Shown here: piece after piece, positions 43,151 through 52,085 of the stretch | Position numbering within the stretch: position 1 is the stretch's first letter | Layout of the letters: every line of letters starts with the position of its first letter | Source of the DNA: Lacisediminihabitans sp040549465 | GTDB lineage: Bacteria; Actinomycetota; Actinomycetes; Actinomycetales; Microbacteriaceae | DNA length: 64,000 bases | Assembly: GCF_040549465.1 (NCBI RefSeq) | Contig: NZ_JBEPTL010000007.1 | Coordinates: 89,956 to 153,955, forward strand | Direction: 5' to 3' | Notes under the pieces: generated by a model | What the model saw: only the letters and a program-made list of their open reading frames with translations | Told to the model about the DNA's origin: nothing | Database searches by the model: none | Program-made: the position numbers and the translations under genes

Positions 43151-44161
43151 TCAGGCGCTGGTTCTCAGGCGCGGATCGATCAGAACGTAGATGACATCGA
43201 CGACCAGGTTCGCGACCACGTAGAGGGCCGCGATGAGCACAACGATGCCGGTGACGACGGGCAGGTCCTGGGTATTGACGGCCGTCGTCAGTGTGCGGCC
43301 GATCCCCGCGCGGGTGAAGACCGATTCGACGATCACCGCCCCCGAGATGGTCGCCCCGAGCGCCCAGCCCGACAGGGTCACCGCCGGAAGCACCGAATGG
43401 CGAAGCACGTGTCGGAGCCGCACCGCAAGATCGCCCATTCCTCGCATCCGCGCCGAAAGCACGAACAGCTGCCCGAGTGAATTCTCGAACTCGGTGCGCG
43501 TCGCCTGCCCCATGAAGCCGGCCAGCGGAATCGCCAGGGTGAGCGCGGGCAGCCACAGGCCGCGGATGCTGCTACCGCCGATTACCGGAAACCAACCGAG
43601 ACCGAGGGCGAACACCAGCAGCAGGATGATTCCGAGCCAGTAGTGCGGGAGCCCGGCCGTCACCGTGTCGACGAATTCGCCGAACCCGCTGACGAGTCGC
43701 GAGCGCCCGGCAGTGAGCGTGACCCAGACGATCATGAAGATCCAGGCGAAGATGATGGTGGTGAGGGTGAGGATGAGCGTCGGTGCGAGCTGCTCGCCGA
43801 TGATCGAGGTCACCGGTCGGAACTGCTGGTAGGAGACTCCGAGATCCCCTCGGAACAGTCCGCCGATGTAGTGGAAGTACTGCTGCACGACCGGGTCCTG
43901 GAGCCCGTACTGCGAATTGATCTGCGCGAGTTCGGTCGGCGTGCGCTCGATAGCCTGGCCGGCGCGGGTATTCAGGATGACGGTTGCGCGGTCACCCGGC
44001 AGTGCAGCCTGCGCCGCAAATGCTACGGTGGCCGATCCCCACAGGACGATGGCGGCGCTCAGTATTTTGCGGCCGACCAGTCGCGCTCGGGCGGCGGTCA
44101 GCGAACCCGTGTGCTGGGGAGCGCTGGTTAGCAGCGAATCATTTGACGAGGTAAGCGTCAT
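43151..44161 (-). CDS. Peptide-type ABC transporter permease (DppB-like)
   Basis: A 336-residue permease with six membrane segments. It shows LPGDRATVIL near the N-terminus (the periplasmic entry), then GDLGVSYQQFRPV, and the EAA loop SARMRGMGDLAVRLRHVLRHSVLP. This is the DppB/OppB member of the importer. Its start lies 23 nt inside the end of the binding-protein gene, so both are co-translated. Confidence 0.93.
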   Translation of the reverse strand: MTLTSSNDSLLTSAPQHTGSLTAARARLVGRKILSAAIVLWGSATVAFAAQAALPGDRATVILNTRAGQAIERTPTELAQINSQYGLQDPVVQQYFHYIGGLFRGDLGVSYQQFRPVTSIIGEQLAPTLILTLTTIIFAWIFMIVWVTLTAGRSRLVSGFGEFVDTVTAGLPHYWLGIILLLVFALGLGWFPVIGGSSIRGLWLPALTLAIPLAGFMGQATRTEFENSLGQLFVLSARMRGMGDLAVRLRHVLRHSVLPAVTLSGWALGATISGAVIVESVFTRAGIGRTLTTAVNTQDLPVVTGIVVLIAALYVVANLVVDVIYVLIDPRLRTSA

Positions 44162-45806
44162 AGAAAACAGGTCCTCCCTGCGCGGTCTCCTGCCACACGC
44201 CCTTGAGTTTCGGGGAGACAGCGAGCGTGCTCAGTCGGTCATAAACCCCGATCGACAGCGCGTGCTCTGCGATGTAGTTCTGCGCCTTGGCGTACAGCGC
44301 GTTCTGCGCGCTGATGTCGCGTGTCGAGTTCGCTTCGACGATGCTCGATTCGAGCGCCGGATCGTCCAGGAAGGCAGCGTTGTTGAAGTTGGGGTCGTCG
44401 GCCGTGCTCGGTCTCCAGTTGATATCGAGGATGCCGCCGTTCACCGCGGTCCAATAGCCGACCGCGAGATCGCGTTCGGTCTGCTTGGAGTAAGCACCGG
44501 CGAAGAATGCGCTCGGGGGAACGGGGACCAGTTTTACCGCGAATCCGACGGCCTTCGCCTGTTCCTGGATCCCCTGGAAGATTGCGGCACCGTCCGCGTT
44601 GATGATCGATCCGGCTCCGTACGGGAGCACGACCTCGAGTCTCTTGCCGTCTTTGGCGCGGACGCCGTCGCTTCCCTTCGTCCAACCCGCGGCATCCAGA
44701 AGTGCCTGTGCCTTTTTCGCGTCGTAGTCGTAGTGATCGGCGGCCGTCTCGCTGTAGCCGGGTGTGGTCTGGCTGACGCCGCCGTTGCCCTCGTACGGAA
44801 TCACCCCGCGGCCGATCGTTTCGACGATCTTCTTTCGGTCGAGGCTGTAGGCGAAGGCCTGACGCACTCTCTCATCCGTGAATGGTCCCTCGGCCGTATT
44901 GAACGAGATCTGTTGCGGCCGCCCCGGGGTCACGTACTTGAGCTCCTGAAAGCCTTCGTTCTTCAGCGTTTTCCACTCGATCGCTGGTACGTCGTAGATC
45001 GCGTCAGTCTCTCCTGACCGCAGGGTCGCGACGCGGGTGGTCGGGTCTGCTACGAACTTCCAGTCGATGGTGTCGGCGTAGGCCGCGCCGGTGTGCTTCG
45101 CGTTCGCCGGTGGGGAAGTGTAGTTCGGATTGCGCTTCAGGATGATGTCCTGGCCGCGGTTCCACTTGCCAACCGTGAAGGCGCCGGAACCGATCGGCGC
45201 CTCGCAATTCTGCTCCTCCGAACGGGTCTTCAGGGCGTGCTCCGACTGGATGCCGAAGTAGCTCTGGGTGAGGTTGTCGGCGAATCTCGGGTATGGCTTC
45301 TGCAGAGTTACCTTCACCGTGTTCGCGTCAACTGCCTCAGCCGATTTGTAGTAACCGTGCAACCAGACCTGCGCCGTGCTGTTTCCGCCCTTCGCCCAGT
45401 GATCGAAGTTGTAGGCGACGGCCGCGGCATCCACCGGTGTTCCATCGGTGAATGTGACGCCCTTCTTGAGCGTGAAAGTCCAGCTCAGCTGGTCGTCAGA
45501 CGGCGTCCACTTCTCGGCCAACCAGGGCACCACCTTATGGTCCTTGTCGAGCGACACGAGGTTGTCGATCACCTGGTACGAGAGGTAAGCCTGTTCGATC
45601 CAGCCGCCGAAGACGCAGGCCGGCTCCTGCTGGTGTCCGTATTCAATGGTGCCGCCCTTTACCCGCGTAGCGGTGACGGACGAGGTGGATGACTCGGCGC
45701 ATCCGGTCACGGCCACCGCGGTAAGACCGAGGACGACCAGGGATGTGATGAGAGAGCGTGAGCGAAGAATGATTGACTCCTCGAGATGGGACGGAATGTG
45801 CCGCAA
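44139..45806 (-). CDS. Peptide-type ABC transporter substrate-binding lipoprotein (SBP family 5)
   Basis: A family-5 solute-binding protein of about 545-555 residues. The signal ITSLVVLGLTAVAVTGC carries a lipobox, so it is anchored outside the membrane. The mature part begins VKGGTIEYGHQQEPACVFGGW and contains VPWLAEKWTPSDDQLSWTF and TFTDGTPVDAAAV. The start is not obvious: no ATG or GTG precedes the signal at a sensible distance. TTG 45806 gives a 36-residue leader and is used here; ATT at 45770 with GAGGAG 6 nt upstream is a real alternative. The ligand is unknown, but the linked monooxygenase suggests an organic sulfur or amine compound. Confidence 0.87.
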   Translation of the reverse strand: MRHIPSHLEESIILRSRSLITSLVVLGLTAVAVTGCAESSTSSVTATRVKGGTIEYGHQQEPACVFGGWIEQAYLSYQVIDNLVSLDKDHKVVPWLAEKWTPSDDQLSWTFTLKKGVTFTDGTPVDAAAVAYNFDHWAKGGNSTAQVWLHGYYKSAEAVDANTVKVTLQKPYPRFADNLTQSYFGIQSEHALKTRSEEQNCEAPIGSGAFTVGKWNRGQDIILKRNPNYTSPPANAKHTGAAYADTIDWKFVADPTTRVATLRSGETDAIYDVPAIEWKTLKNEGFQELKYVTPGRPQQISFNTAEGPFTDERVRQAFAYSLDRKKIVETIGRGVIPYEGNGGVSQTTPGYSETAADHYDYDAKKAQALLDAAGWTKGSDGVRAKDGKRLEVVLPYGAGSIINADGAAIFQGIQEQAKAVGFAVKLVPVPPSAFFAGAYSKQTERDLAVGYWTAVNGGILDINWRPSTADDPNFNNAAFLDDPALESSIVEANSTRDISAQNALYAKAQNYIAEHALSIGVYDRLSTLAVSPKLKGVWQETAQGGPVFYDAYLVK

Positions 45807-45996
45807 CTCTAGGGAGGGTCGGGATGCGCTGTCGCGGGCGCGAGTAACACATCGTAGGGAAACGACGCATAAGGCGACATTGCCCAATCGCCCCGAGCTT
45901 GTGCTAACGGCTGTGGCTCTCGCTGCATAGCCCGCGGGACTCTCAAAGCAGCAGCCCTCACCAAGGCAAGAGAAACTACTCATCTAGGGTGGAAGC

Positions 45997-46650
45997 GTGA
46001 CAGAGACTCCGCTCCGCGTGCTGGTGGCCGATGACTCGGTGCTTCTTCGTGAGGGGCTCGTACGGGTTCTTGTCGAGGCGGGCGTCGACGTGGTCGGCTC
46101 CTACTCCGACGGTGATTCCCTGCTCGCCGATCTGGTCGATCTCGCTCCGGACCTCATCGTGCTCGATGTGCGGATGCCGCCAACCTTTCGCGACGAGGGC
46201 GTGCGCGCCGCGATCAGGGCCCGCGAACTGCTCCCGGATGTCGGCATCCTGCTGCTTTCGCAGTATGTCGAGGTTGCCTACGCGCAGGAGCTCCTCTCCA
46301 CAGGCAGCGGAGGAATCGGATATCTGCTGAAAGACAGGGTGGCATCGCTCGACGAGCTGAAGGACGCCATCGAGCGGATCGCATCGCGGAGTACCGTGCT
46401 CGACCCCGAAGTCGTTGCTCAGTTACTGGGGAGGCGACACGACCCGCTCGAATCCCTCACGCCACGAGAGCGTGAGGTGCTGACGCACATGGCAGAGGGC
46501 CGCACGAATGCGGCCATCGCCTCCGAGCTGGTCATCGGAACCGGAGCGGTGGAGAAGAACGTGACATCTATATTCCAGAAGCTCGGGCTCGACGACTCAG
46601 GCAGCGACCATCGTCGCGTACTCGCAGTGCTTACCTGGCTGCAGCGCTGA
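45997..46650 (+). CDS. LuxR/NarL-family response regulator
   Basis: A 217-residue two-domain regulator. The receiver starts LRVLVADDSVLLREGL, has its phosphorylation Asp in LIVLDVRMPP (D57) and a conserved Lys in YLLKDRV. The LuxR helix-turn-helix spans about 150-195 (LTPREREVLTHMAEGRTNAA, KNVTSIFQKLGL). No kinase is adjacent; the only histidine kinase of the matching type in the window is at 28206-29597. The start is GTG. It diverges from the ABC importer operon across a 190-nt region. Confidence 0.93.
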   Translation: MTETPLRVLVADDSVLLREGLVRVLVEAGVDVVGSYSDGDSLLADLVDLAPDLIVLDVRMPPTFRDEGVRAAIRARELLPDVGILLLSQYVEVAYAQELLSTGSGGIGYLLKDRVASLDELKDAIERIASRSTVLDPEVVAQLLGRRHDPLESLTPREREVLTHMAEGRTNAAIASELVIGTGAVEKNVTSIFQKLGLDDSGSDHRRVLAVLTWLQR

Positions 46651-46672
46651 ATTCTCAGCCTGCGGGTCCGTG

Positions 46673-46843
46673 TTAGTTCGCGCCGACCAGCAGTGGTTCG
46701 GCGGCGGCGACCATCTGGATTTCCGGACGGCGCTCCTGGATGTCGTTCGTCCAACTCGCACCGTTCCACCAGCGAACCTGGGGAAGGCCGAGTGGGTCGC
46801 GGTACCAGCCGGCTGGCACGGCTGAAGGATTCACTGAAGGCAT
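46673..46843 (-). CDS. DUF2510-domain mini-protein
   Basis: A 56-residue protein. The sequence PAGWYRDPLGLPQVRWWNG followed by ASWTNDIQ is the whole DUF2510 motif (PAGWYxDP...RWWDGxxWT), found in many actinobacterial envelope proteins, usually with membrane segments; here it stands alone without any. The ATG 46843 has an AGGAG site 7 nt upstream. Its stop is 20 nt from the convergent response regulator stop. Its function is unknown. Confidence 0.8.
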   Translation of the reverse strand: MPSVNPSAVPAGWYRDPLGLPQVRWWNGASWTNDIQERRPEIQMVAAAEPLLVGAN

Positions 46844-46936
46844 CGGGAAGCTCCTGTGTGGATGTTGCCCTCGCCGCAGGGAGGGCCATTCGGGGCGGCT
46901 AGATACGACACTAGTCCCCCTTTATGAGGACAGGCA

Positions 46937-46952
46937 GCCCCCTTATGGGGGC
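46937..46952. terminator. Small GC-rich hairpin after the large membrane protein gene
   Basis: GCCCCCTTATGGGGGC pairs over 6 bp with a 4-nt loop and lies 19 nt 3' of the minus-strand gene ending at 46971. A second, imperfect CCCCCTTTATGAGG stretch follows at about 46916-46930. It is likely the terminator of the 46971-50801 gene. Confidence 0.5.
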
Positions 46953-46970
46953 CAAGGATTCCTCGATTCC

Positions 46971-49900
46971 TCAGCGAAGAGCTTTGATCCGCATCGCGAC
47001 GCTTCTGAAGCCCCTCATGTTCTTCTCGAAACGGGCGCCGAGTACCACGATGATCACACCGCCGAAGGCGAGCCACAGCCACCACTCGACGGATTCGTAC
47101 ACAGCGCGGATCTGCGGGGAGAAGGTCGCGATGGCATGAATGATCGTCACGACCACGGCGATCAGGAACGGCGCCTGCAGCCGCAGCGCAGCGCTGATGA
47201 CAATGATCGCGATGCTCACGATGCCCAGACCGAGGAGCCGCCACAGCGGAGCGTCCCACGCGGTGGCCACGAGCGAGGGGACGAGCAGCACGGCGACGCC
47301 CGGCGCCAGCCACGGCCAGGTGCGCGCTGTGGGCGTGCTGGCCAGTTTCATGGCTCCTGTGCCGATGAGGGCGACCGCGAGGGGGATCGATCCGAGTTCC
47401 ACCCTGTCGAGCGCTCCGGTGCTGAGTCCTCCGATCGCGGCGATCGCCGCAAAAGCTATGGCTACCCAACCCACCAACCGGGTGAACGGTGCACGGTCGG
47501 TGGCGAGGGCGATCACATGAAGCGCGGCGAAAAGCAGCACGACAGCCAGGGCCCGCATCGAACCGATGCTGCTCGGACTGAAGGCGTACAGCTCGAGCAG
47601 CAGCATGGCGGTCATGGCGAAGAGCCCGAGCACGAGGCTGGCTGTGGTGCGCAATGCGACACTCGCGTCGTCGCGGGGCCTGGCCTGGCCGAAGGCGGCG
47701 ATGACCAGAATGATCACCGCTGCGGCGAGCCAACCGTCAAGGCGCAGGTCGGGGGCACCGCTTTCCCGAGAGACCGAGATGGCCCGGCCGATCGTCACGA
47801 TAATGACGCCGATGCCGCCAGCAAGAGCCGCAGCATCGAGATACGGACGGATGCCGCGACCACCTGTCACGACGCTGCCGACGATGAGCAGCACCGCCGA
47901 CACCGCTCCGACGATGATCGTGCGGGGGAGAGCACCGGTGGTGGCGTTCAGTGCGAGGGGAAGGATGGCAACCAGCAGCCCGCCGAGAGCGACGAACGGT
48001 GCTACCTGGCTGGGGGAGGCATTCGCCCTGCTCCTGTTGGCACGCCAGAGCAGGAGCGCGGTGAGCAGCAGCGCGCCCGCGACCGGCAGCACGAAGGGTT
48101 CGAGTGCCTGCACCCGACCCTGGAAGAGTCGCCACCAGAGGCCCGCGACAGCGAGGGCGAGGGCGAGCCAACCGACGAATCGTCGTGGTGAGGTCGAGGA
48201 GAACAGCCCGTCTGCGCTGATCGAGAGCATGAGTGCGGTGACGGCCGCGATCACGAGCACGAGCCAGGTCGCGTCCTGGCGGAGAACGATGGCAGAGAGA
48301 ACTGCAGGAACCGCGACGATCGCGATGCTCGCTTCGCGGGCGCCACGTGTGCTGCCCGGTCTCAGCACCGTGACGACGAGCGCACCAACCGCGGCCAGGA
48401 GAGCGGCAGTGATGGGCGAGACCGAGCGAGCGAAACCCGGCAGATCGAGTACTCGCACGAAGGAATCCACGAGCCAGTAGACAGCGGGCGCCAGAGCGAT
48501 CGATGCCGCGACGCGTTCCAGCCGCAGCGCCGCATTTCGGGAGGGCCCGATCCAGAGAACGAGGGCGATCAGCAGGCCGGCGCTCGCCGCGAGGCTTGTG
48601 CCGTATTCGGGCAACAGTGTGTCGACGCGGCCGATCGAGAAGTTGTTCAACTCGAGGCGAGTCACGATACCGGCAACGACCGCGGTGATACCGGAGATCC
48701 AGAACAGCGTGCGACGGTCGATGACGGAGACGAGTCGACTGCCGATGACCGCAGCGGTGGCGAGCAGCACGATCGCAACGATGCCGGCGGCGCGCGTGGC
48801 GTTGAGATTGTCGACCAGGAACCCGGGTTGCGTTGGCAGCGCCAGTTGACGTGCGAATGCGGCGGCTCCGATCAGCAGGATCACCGTGGCTCCGCCGAGA
48901 AGCGCAGCCCGACCGATGGTCTGGGAGGTGAGCAGGCGACCCGCGAGCAGAATCGCGATGACCACGATCATCACGATCCACCAGGTCGAGGTGCTGCCCC
49001 AGGACGCGAGGTAGGCGAAGGTGGCGGATGCCGCGAGCAGCCCCACGAGCGGTGGCGAGTAGCGTCGACTGCCGCCGCCCCGCCGCCGCAGAACAACCAA
49101 GGTCGCGAGTGCAGTGACCGCGAGCAGAAGCCATACGGCCAGCACCGCCCACAGGACGGACAGGAGCGGCACGGCAAGCACCACGATCGCCGCGCCGAAC
49201 CAGGCGAGAATGCGTCCACGAGTCCTGGCAGCCCCTCCGAGAGTCCAGGCCACTGCCGCCAACAGACCGACCGTCATCAGGCCGAGGATCGCGAAGCCGT
49301 AGTTGCTGTTGGTGGGAATGATCTCAGCCGTGGGTGCCGCGCTCCAGGCGTTGACGAGTCCTTTGCCGACAGCGGTGACGGTTGCCGCGATGGAGACGAG
49401 AGCAGGTGCCAGTAGCGCGAGGGCCAACACTGCAGCGGCAGCCCAGGTGGCGACACGAAGGTGGCCGGCAAGTCGCGGGTGCGGCATCCGGCGTGCGGCC
49501 AATTCAAGAACGAGCGCGACGACGACCGCCGCGATCGGCGGCGCGAGTACACCGAAGTTCAGTTCGCCGACACGGAATACGGCGGACCCGACGGCCAGAG
49601 CGGCGCTGGCGCCCGCGACACCCGCAAATGCTCCGCCGAAACCTCGGGGACGTGGTTCCGCGCCATCCGTGTCGACCAGCACGACGTGCATAGCAGCAAC
49701 CGCCGCGACACCAAACAGCGCGATGGTGGACGCCCAGTCCGAGTCCGGCGAGACGACGAAGGCGAAGAGAGCTGCCCCGAGCGTGGCGACGAAGGCAGTG
49801 ACGAGCACGATGATCCGCTCGGCCATCGCCGGAACAGCCGGCCGCGATTCCCGTGCTGGCCGGGCAGCGAGACGGTGCACGACGCCGGCGAGCGCGGCCG

Positions 49901-50801
49901 CTGCGAAAGCGAAATAGCCGCGGGACGTGACATCCGCCGGCTGGTCGAGACCGGCGACTACCAGACCGATACCCGGTGCGAAGGCGGCGAAGCCGATGAT
50001 GCTCGCAGTCCGCAGGCCGGAGAGACGATTCCACAGCACGAAGACGACTGCCGAGATCACGAGGGTCCAGCCCCAATACGCCATGCCGTCGGCCGACCCC
50101 AGCCCGAAGAAATCGTTCGAGCGCAGTGCGAAGGCATCCAGGTAGACCAGCACGACGGCGAAGACGGCGATACCTTCGGCGGTGGCGGTGAGGGAACGTC
50201 GTCGCAGCATCGACGCGACGACGAAAGCTGCGATGGTCACGGCGGCGATGATGAGCGATCGCACGAGAATGCCGTAATTGATGAAGGCGTAGACCAGGAA
50301 GAAGATGGCGGCGACCGACAGCAGCGAGATGCCGACGATGACCAGGATGATTTGCACACTCGAGCGTCGCGGGCCAGTGGGCGTCGACGGAGCTGCGGGT
50401 TGTGGGGGAGTAGCAACCGTCGGTGGGACCGCAGCGGGCGGCAAAACGGCAGGCGCGGCGATGACGGAGCTCACCGAGGCTGCGGGAGCACTGACGGGTA
50501 CCGACGGAGCGACGGGGATCTCCGCGTGCCGCCGCGCAGCGTCAGCCTTCTGGGCCGTCTCGAAACGGATACGCCCGATCACATCGAGGCGACGATCGAG
50601 CACGGCGGCAGCATCCGCTGACAGCACCGCCAGTTCTGCCGCCGCGGGGTGGGTGAGGTCCAGCCCACAGCTCGTGCAGACTGCGCCGCGCCACGGGGCG
50701 AAGCACGCAGGGCACTGCGCCGTGCTCGTGAGGTCGTTGGGCGTGCGCGGAAAGACGACCCGCCCCGCGTACTGCCTGAAGTCGGTCTCGGATTCGGCCA
50801 T
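46971..50801 (-). CDS. Very large polytopic membrane protein with N-terminal zinc ribbon (SCO7613-type)
   Basis: A 1276-residue protein. Residues 28-50 hold a zinc ribbon (CPACFAPW ... CTSCGLDL). A Pro/Ala-rich linker follows (about 95-145). The rest is an almost unbroken row of hydrophobic helices, over 30 by eye. This layout matches the SCO7613 C-terminal-domain membrane proteins of actinobacteria, whose function is unknown. ATG 50801 follows a GGGGAG site. No hydrolase, transferase or transporter motif is visible. It is monocistronic, divergent from the pentapeptide-repeat gene. Confidence 0.85.
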   Translation of the reverse strand: MAESETDFRQYAGRVVFPRTPNDLTSTAQCPACFAPWRGAVCTSCGLDLTHPAAAELAVLSADAAAVLDRRLDVIGRIRFETAQKADAARRHAEIPVAPSVPVSAPAASVSSVIAAPAVLPPAAVPPTVATPPQPAAPSTPTGPRRSSVQIILVIVGISLLSVAAIFFLVYAFINYGILVRSLIIAAVTIAAFVVASMLRRRSLTATAEGIAVFAVVLVYLDAFALRSNDFFGLGSADGMAYWGWTLVISAVVFVLWNRLSGLRTASIIGFAAFAPGIGLVVAGLDQPADVTSRGYFAFAAAALAGVVHRLAARPARESRPAVPAMAERIIVLVTAFVATLGAALFAFVVSPDSDWASTIALFGVAAVAAMHVVLVDTDGAEPRPRGFGGAFAGVAGASAALAVGSAVFRVGELNFGVLAPPIAAVVVALVLELAARRMPHPRLAGHLRVATWAAAAVLALALLAPALVSIAATVTAVGKGLVNAWSAAPTAEIIPTNSNYGFAILGLMTVGLLAAVAWTLGGAARTRGRILAWFGAAIVVLAVPLLSVLWAVLAVWLLLAVTALATLVVLRRRGGGSRRYSPPLVGLLAASATFAYLASWGSTSTWWIVMIVVIAILLAGRLLTSQTIGRAALLGGATVILLIGAAAFARQLALPTQPGFLVDNLNATRAAGIVAIVLLATAAVIGSRLVSVIDRRTLFWISGITAVVAGIVTRLELNNFSIGRVDTLLPEYGTSLAASAGLLIALVLWIGPSRNAALRLERVAASIALAPAVYWLVDSFVRVLDLPGFARSVSPITAALLAAVGALVVTVLRPGSTRGAREASIAIVAVPAVLSAIVLRQDATWLVLVIAAVTALMLSISADGLFSSTSPRRFVGWLALALAVAGLWWRLFQGRVQALEPFVLPVAGALLLTALLLWRANRSRANASPSQVAPFVALGGLLVAILPLALNATTGALPRTIIVGAVSAVLLIVGSVVTGGRGIRPYLDAAALAGGIGVIIVTIGRAISVSRESGAPDLRLDGWLAAAVIILVIAAFGQARPRDDASVALRTTASLVLGLFAMTAMLLLELYAFSPSSIGSMRALAVVLLFAALHVIALATDRAPFTRLVGWVAIAFAAIAAIGGLSTGALDRVELGSIPLAVALIGTGAMKLASTPTARTWPWLAPGVAVLLVPSLVATAWDAPLWRLLGLGIVSIAIIVISAALRLQAPFLIAVVVTIIHAIATFSPQIRAVYESVEWWLWLAFGGVIIVVLGARFEKNMRGFRSVAMRIKALR

Positions 50802-50951
50802 TGCCACGTGCTCCCCTGAACGGTCGTTGGTACAGGGTAGCGGCAGCCCGCAGAAGTTGGCGATGGGCACGACTGCCCTGTGGAGCGCGAGCTCACATCA
50901 TTGGCAGGATGGAGTGGTGTTGCACCGGCAGCGCACCAGTCTGGAGTCGAG

Positions 50952-51614
50952 ATGCCCGCCCGATCGAAAACAACCACCGCGCCACGGCTCGATTTCAGGG
51001 CGCCGACACAGCTGATCGACATCGATGCCGCTGGCCTGATTGCTGGCGAGGATCGCGACCAGGAACGCTATGCGGATGCCGACCTGTCGCACCGGGACCT
51101 CACCGGATCCTCCTTCACCGAGTGCGAGTTCGACGCAGTCACTCTCACCGATGCCCAGCTCCGCGGTTCCCGGTTCATCGAGTCGCTCCTCACCGCGCCT
51201 TTCGCCCCGGTACTGCTTGCTGCCCGCACCACCTGGCGTGATGTGCTGATTGAGAACCCGCGCTGGGGATCGGCCGAGCTGTTCGACGCCGAGATGCGCA
51301 CGTTGCACATCCGCGGCGGCAAGATCGACTATCTCAACCTGCGCAACGCCCGTCTCACCGACGTACTCATCGAGGACTGCACCATCACCGACCTCGACCT
51401 CGGCGGATTCCACGGCACACGGGTCTCACTCCTCAACTGCCGAATCGAGACATTGGACCTCACCCGAGCCACGTGCAAGGATGTCGATCTCCGAACCAGC
51501 GACTTCTCGGCTATCAATGGACTGGATGGCCTCAGGGGCGTCACGATCGACGAGTTCCAGCTCTCCCTCTTCGCCCCGCTGCTCGCGGCGCACCTCGGTA
51601 TCGTCGTCGAATAG
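50952..51614 (+). CDS. Pentapeptide-repeat protein
   Basis: A 220-residue protein with spaced A(D/N)LXX-type pentapeptides: ADLSHRDLTGSSFTECEFDA, AQLRGSRFIES, LNLRNARLTDVLIEDCTITD, LDLTRATCKDVDLRTSDFSA. These fold as a right-handed quadrilateral beta-helix. Such proteins can protect gyrase (Qnr, MfpA) or serve other binding roles; the interruption of about 45 residues between the two repeat blocks is unlike MfpA. ATG 50952 is preferred over 50880. Its function is not assigned. Confidence 0.8.
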   Translation: MPARSKTTTAPRLDFRAPTQLIDIDAAGLIAGEDRDQERYADADLSHRDLTGSSFTECEFDAVTLTDAQLRGSRFIESLLTAPFAPVLLAARTTWRDVLIENPRWGSAELFDAEMRTLHIRGGKIDYLNLRNARLTDVLIEDCTITDLDLGGFHGTRVSLLNCRIETLDLTRATCKDVDLRTSDFSAINGLDGLRGVTIDEFQLSLFAPLLAAHLGIVVE

Positions 51615-51664
51615 GCGTACGGCAAGGATCAGAGTTACTGCGGCTCCCACCCGCCGAGTCGGAG

Positions 51665-52075
51665 CTAGTCCTTCGGTGCCTGTGCGATTCGCACAGCGTT
51701 GCCCGACGGGTCGCGAAAGGCACAGTCGCGCGGCCCCCAGCCCTGATCGATAGGTTCCTGGAGTACTTCCGCACCCGATGCCCGCACGGTCTCGAAGGTC
51801 GCGTCGACATCGTCGGAGTTGAAGACGAGGAAGGGCAGCACACCTTTGGTGAGGAGTTCCTGTAGCGTGTCGCCGTCGGTCTGCGAGCGGCCAGCGTGCG
51901 GCACGGAAATCACGATTCCGAGTCCGGGCTGCGTTTCGAGACCGAGAGTGACCCAGCGGAAGTCTCCAGAGGACACGTCGTTCTGAACCTGGAGGCCGAG
52001 CGCGTCTCGATAGAAGTCGAGCGACTCGTCGACATCGTTGACGGTGATGTTGGTGTATTGGAGTGAGATTGTCAT
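51665..52075 (-). CDS. VOC-family (glyoxalase/bleomycin-resistance-like) protein
   Basis: A 136-residue single VOC unit pair: ISLQYTNITVNDVDESLDFY at the N-terminus, a middle VTLGLETQPGLGIVIS, and the C-terminal EPIDQGWGPRDCAFRDPSGNAVRIAQ with a metal-type Glu. The VDESLDFYRDALGLQVQNDV segment is common in actinobacterial VOC proteins. It lies 10 nt after the AraC gene on the same strand, so the regulator and VOC protein form an operon, a frequent actinobacterial pairing. Confidence 0.88.
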   Translation of the reverse strand: MTISLQYTNITVNDVDESLDFYRDALGLQVQNDVSSGDFRWVTLGLETQPGLGIVISVPHAGRSQTDGDTLQELLTKGVLPFLVFNSDDVDATFETVRASGAEVLQEPIDQGWGPRDCAFRDPSGNAVRIAQAPKD

Positions 52076-52085
52076 GCGGATAACG

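Noticed and set aside
46740..48191. A 483-codon plus-strand frame opposite the large membrane protein
   Set aside because: Extremely Arg/Asp/Gln/His-rich with no motif, typical of the antisense of a hydrophobic gene.
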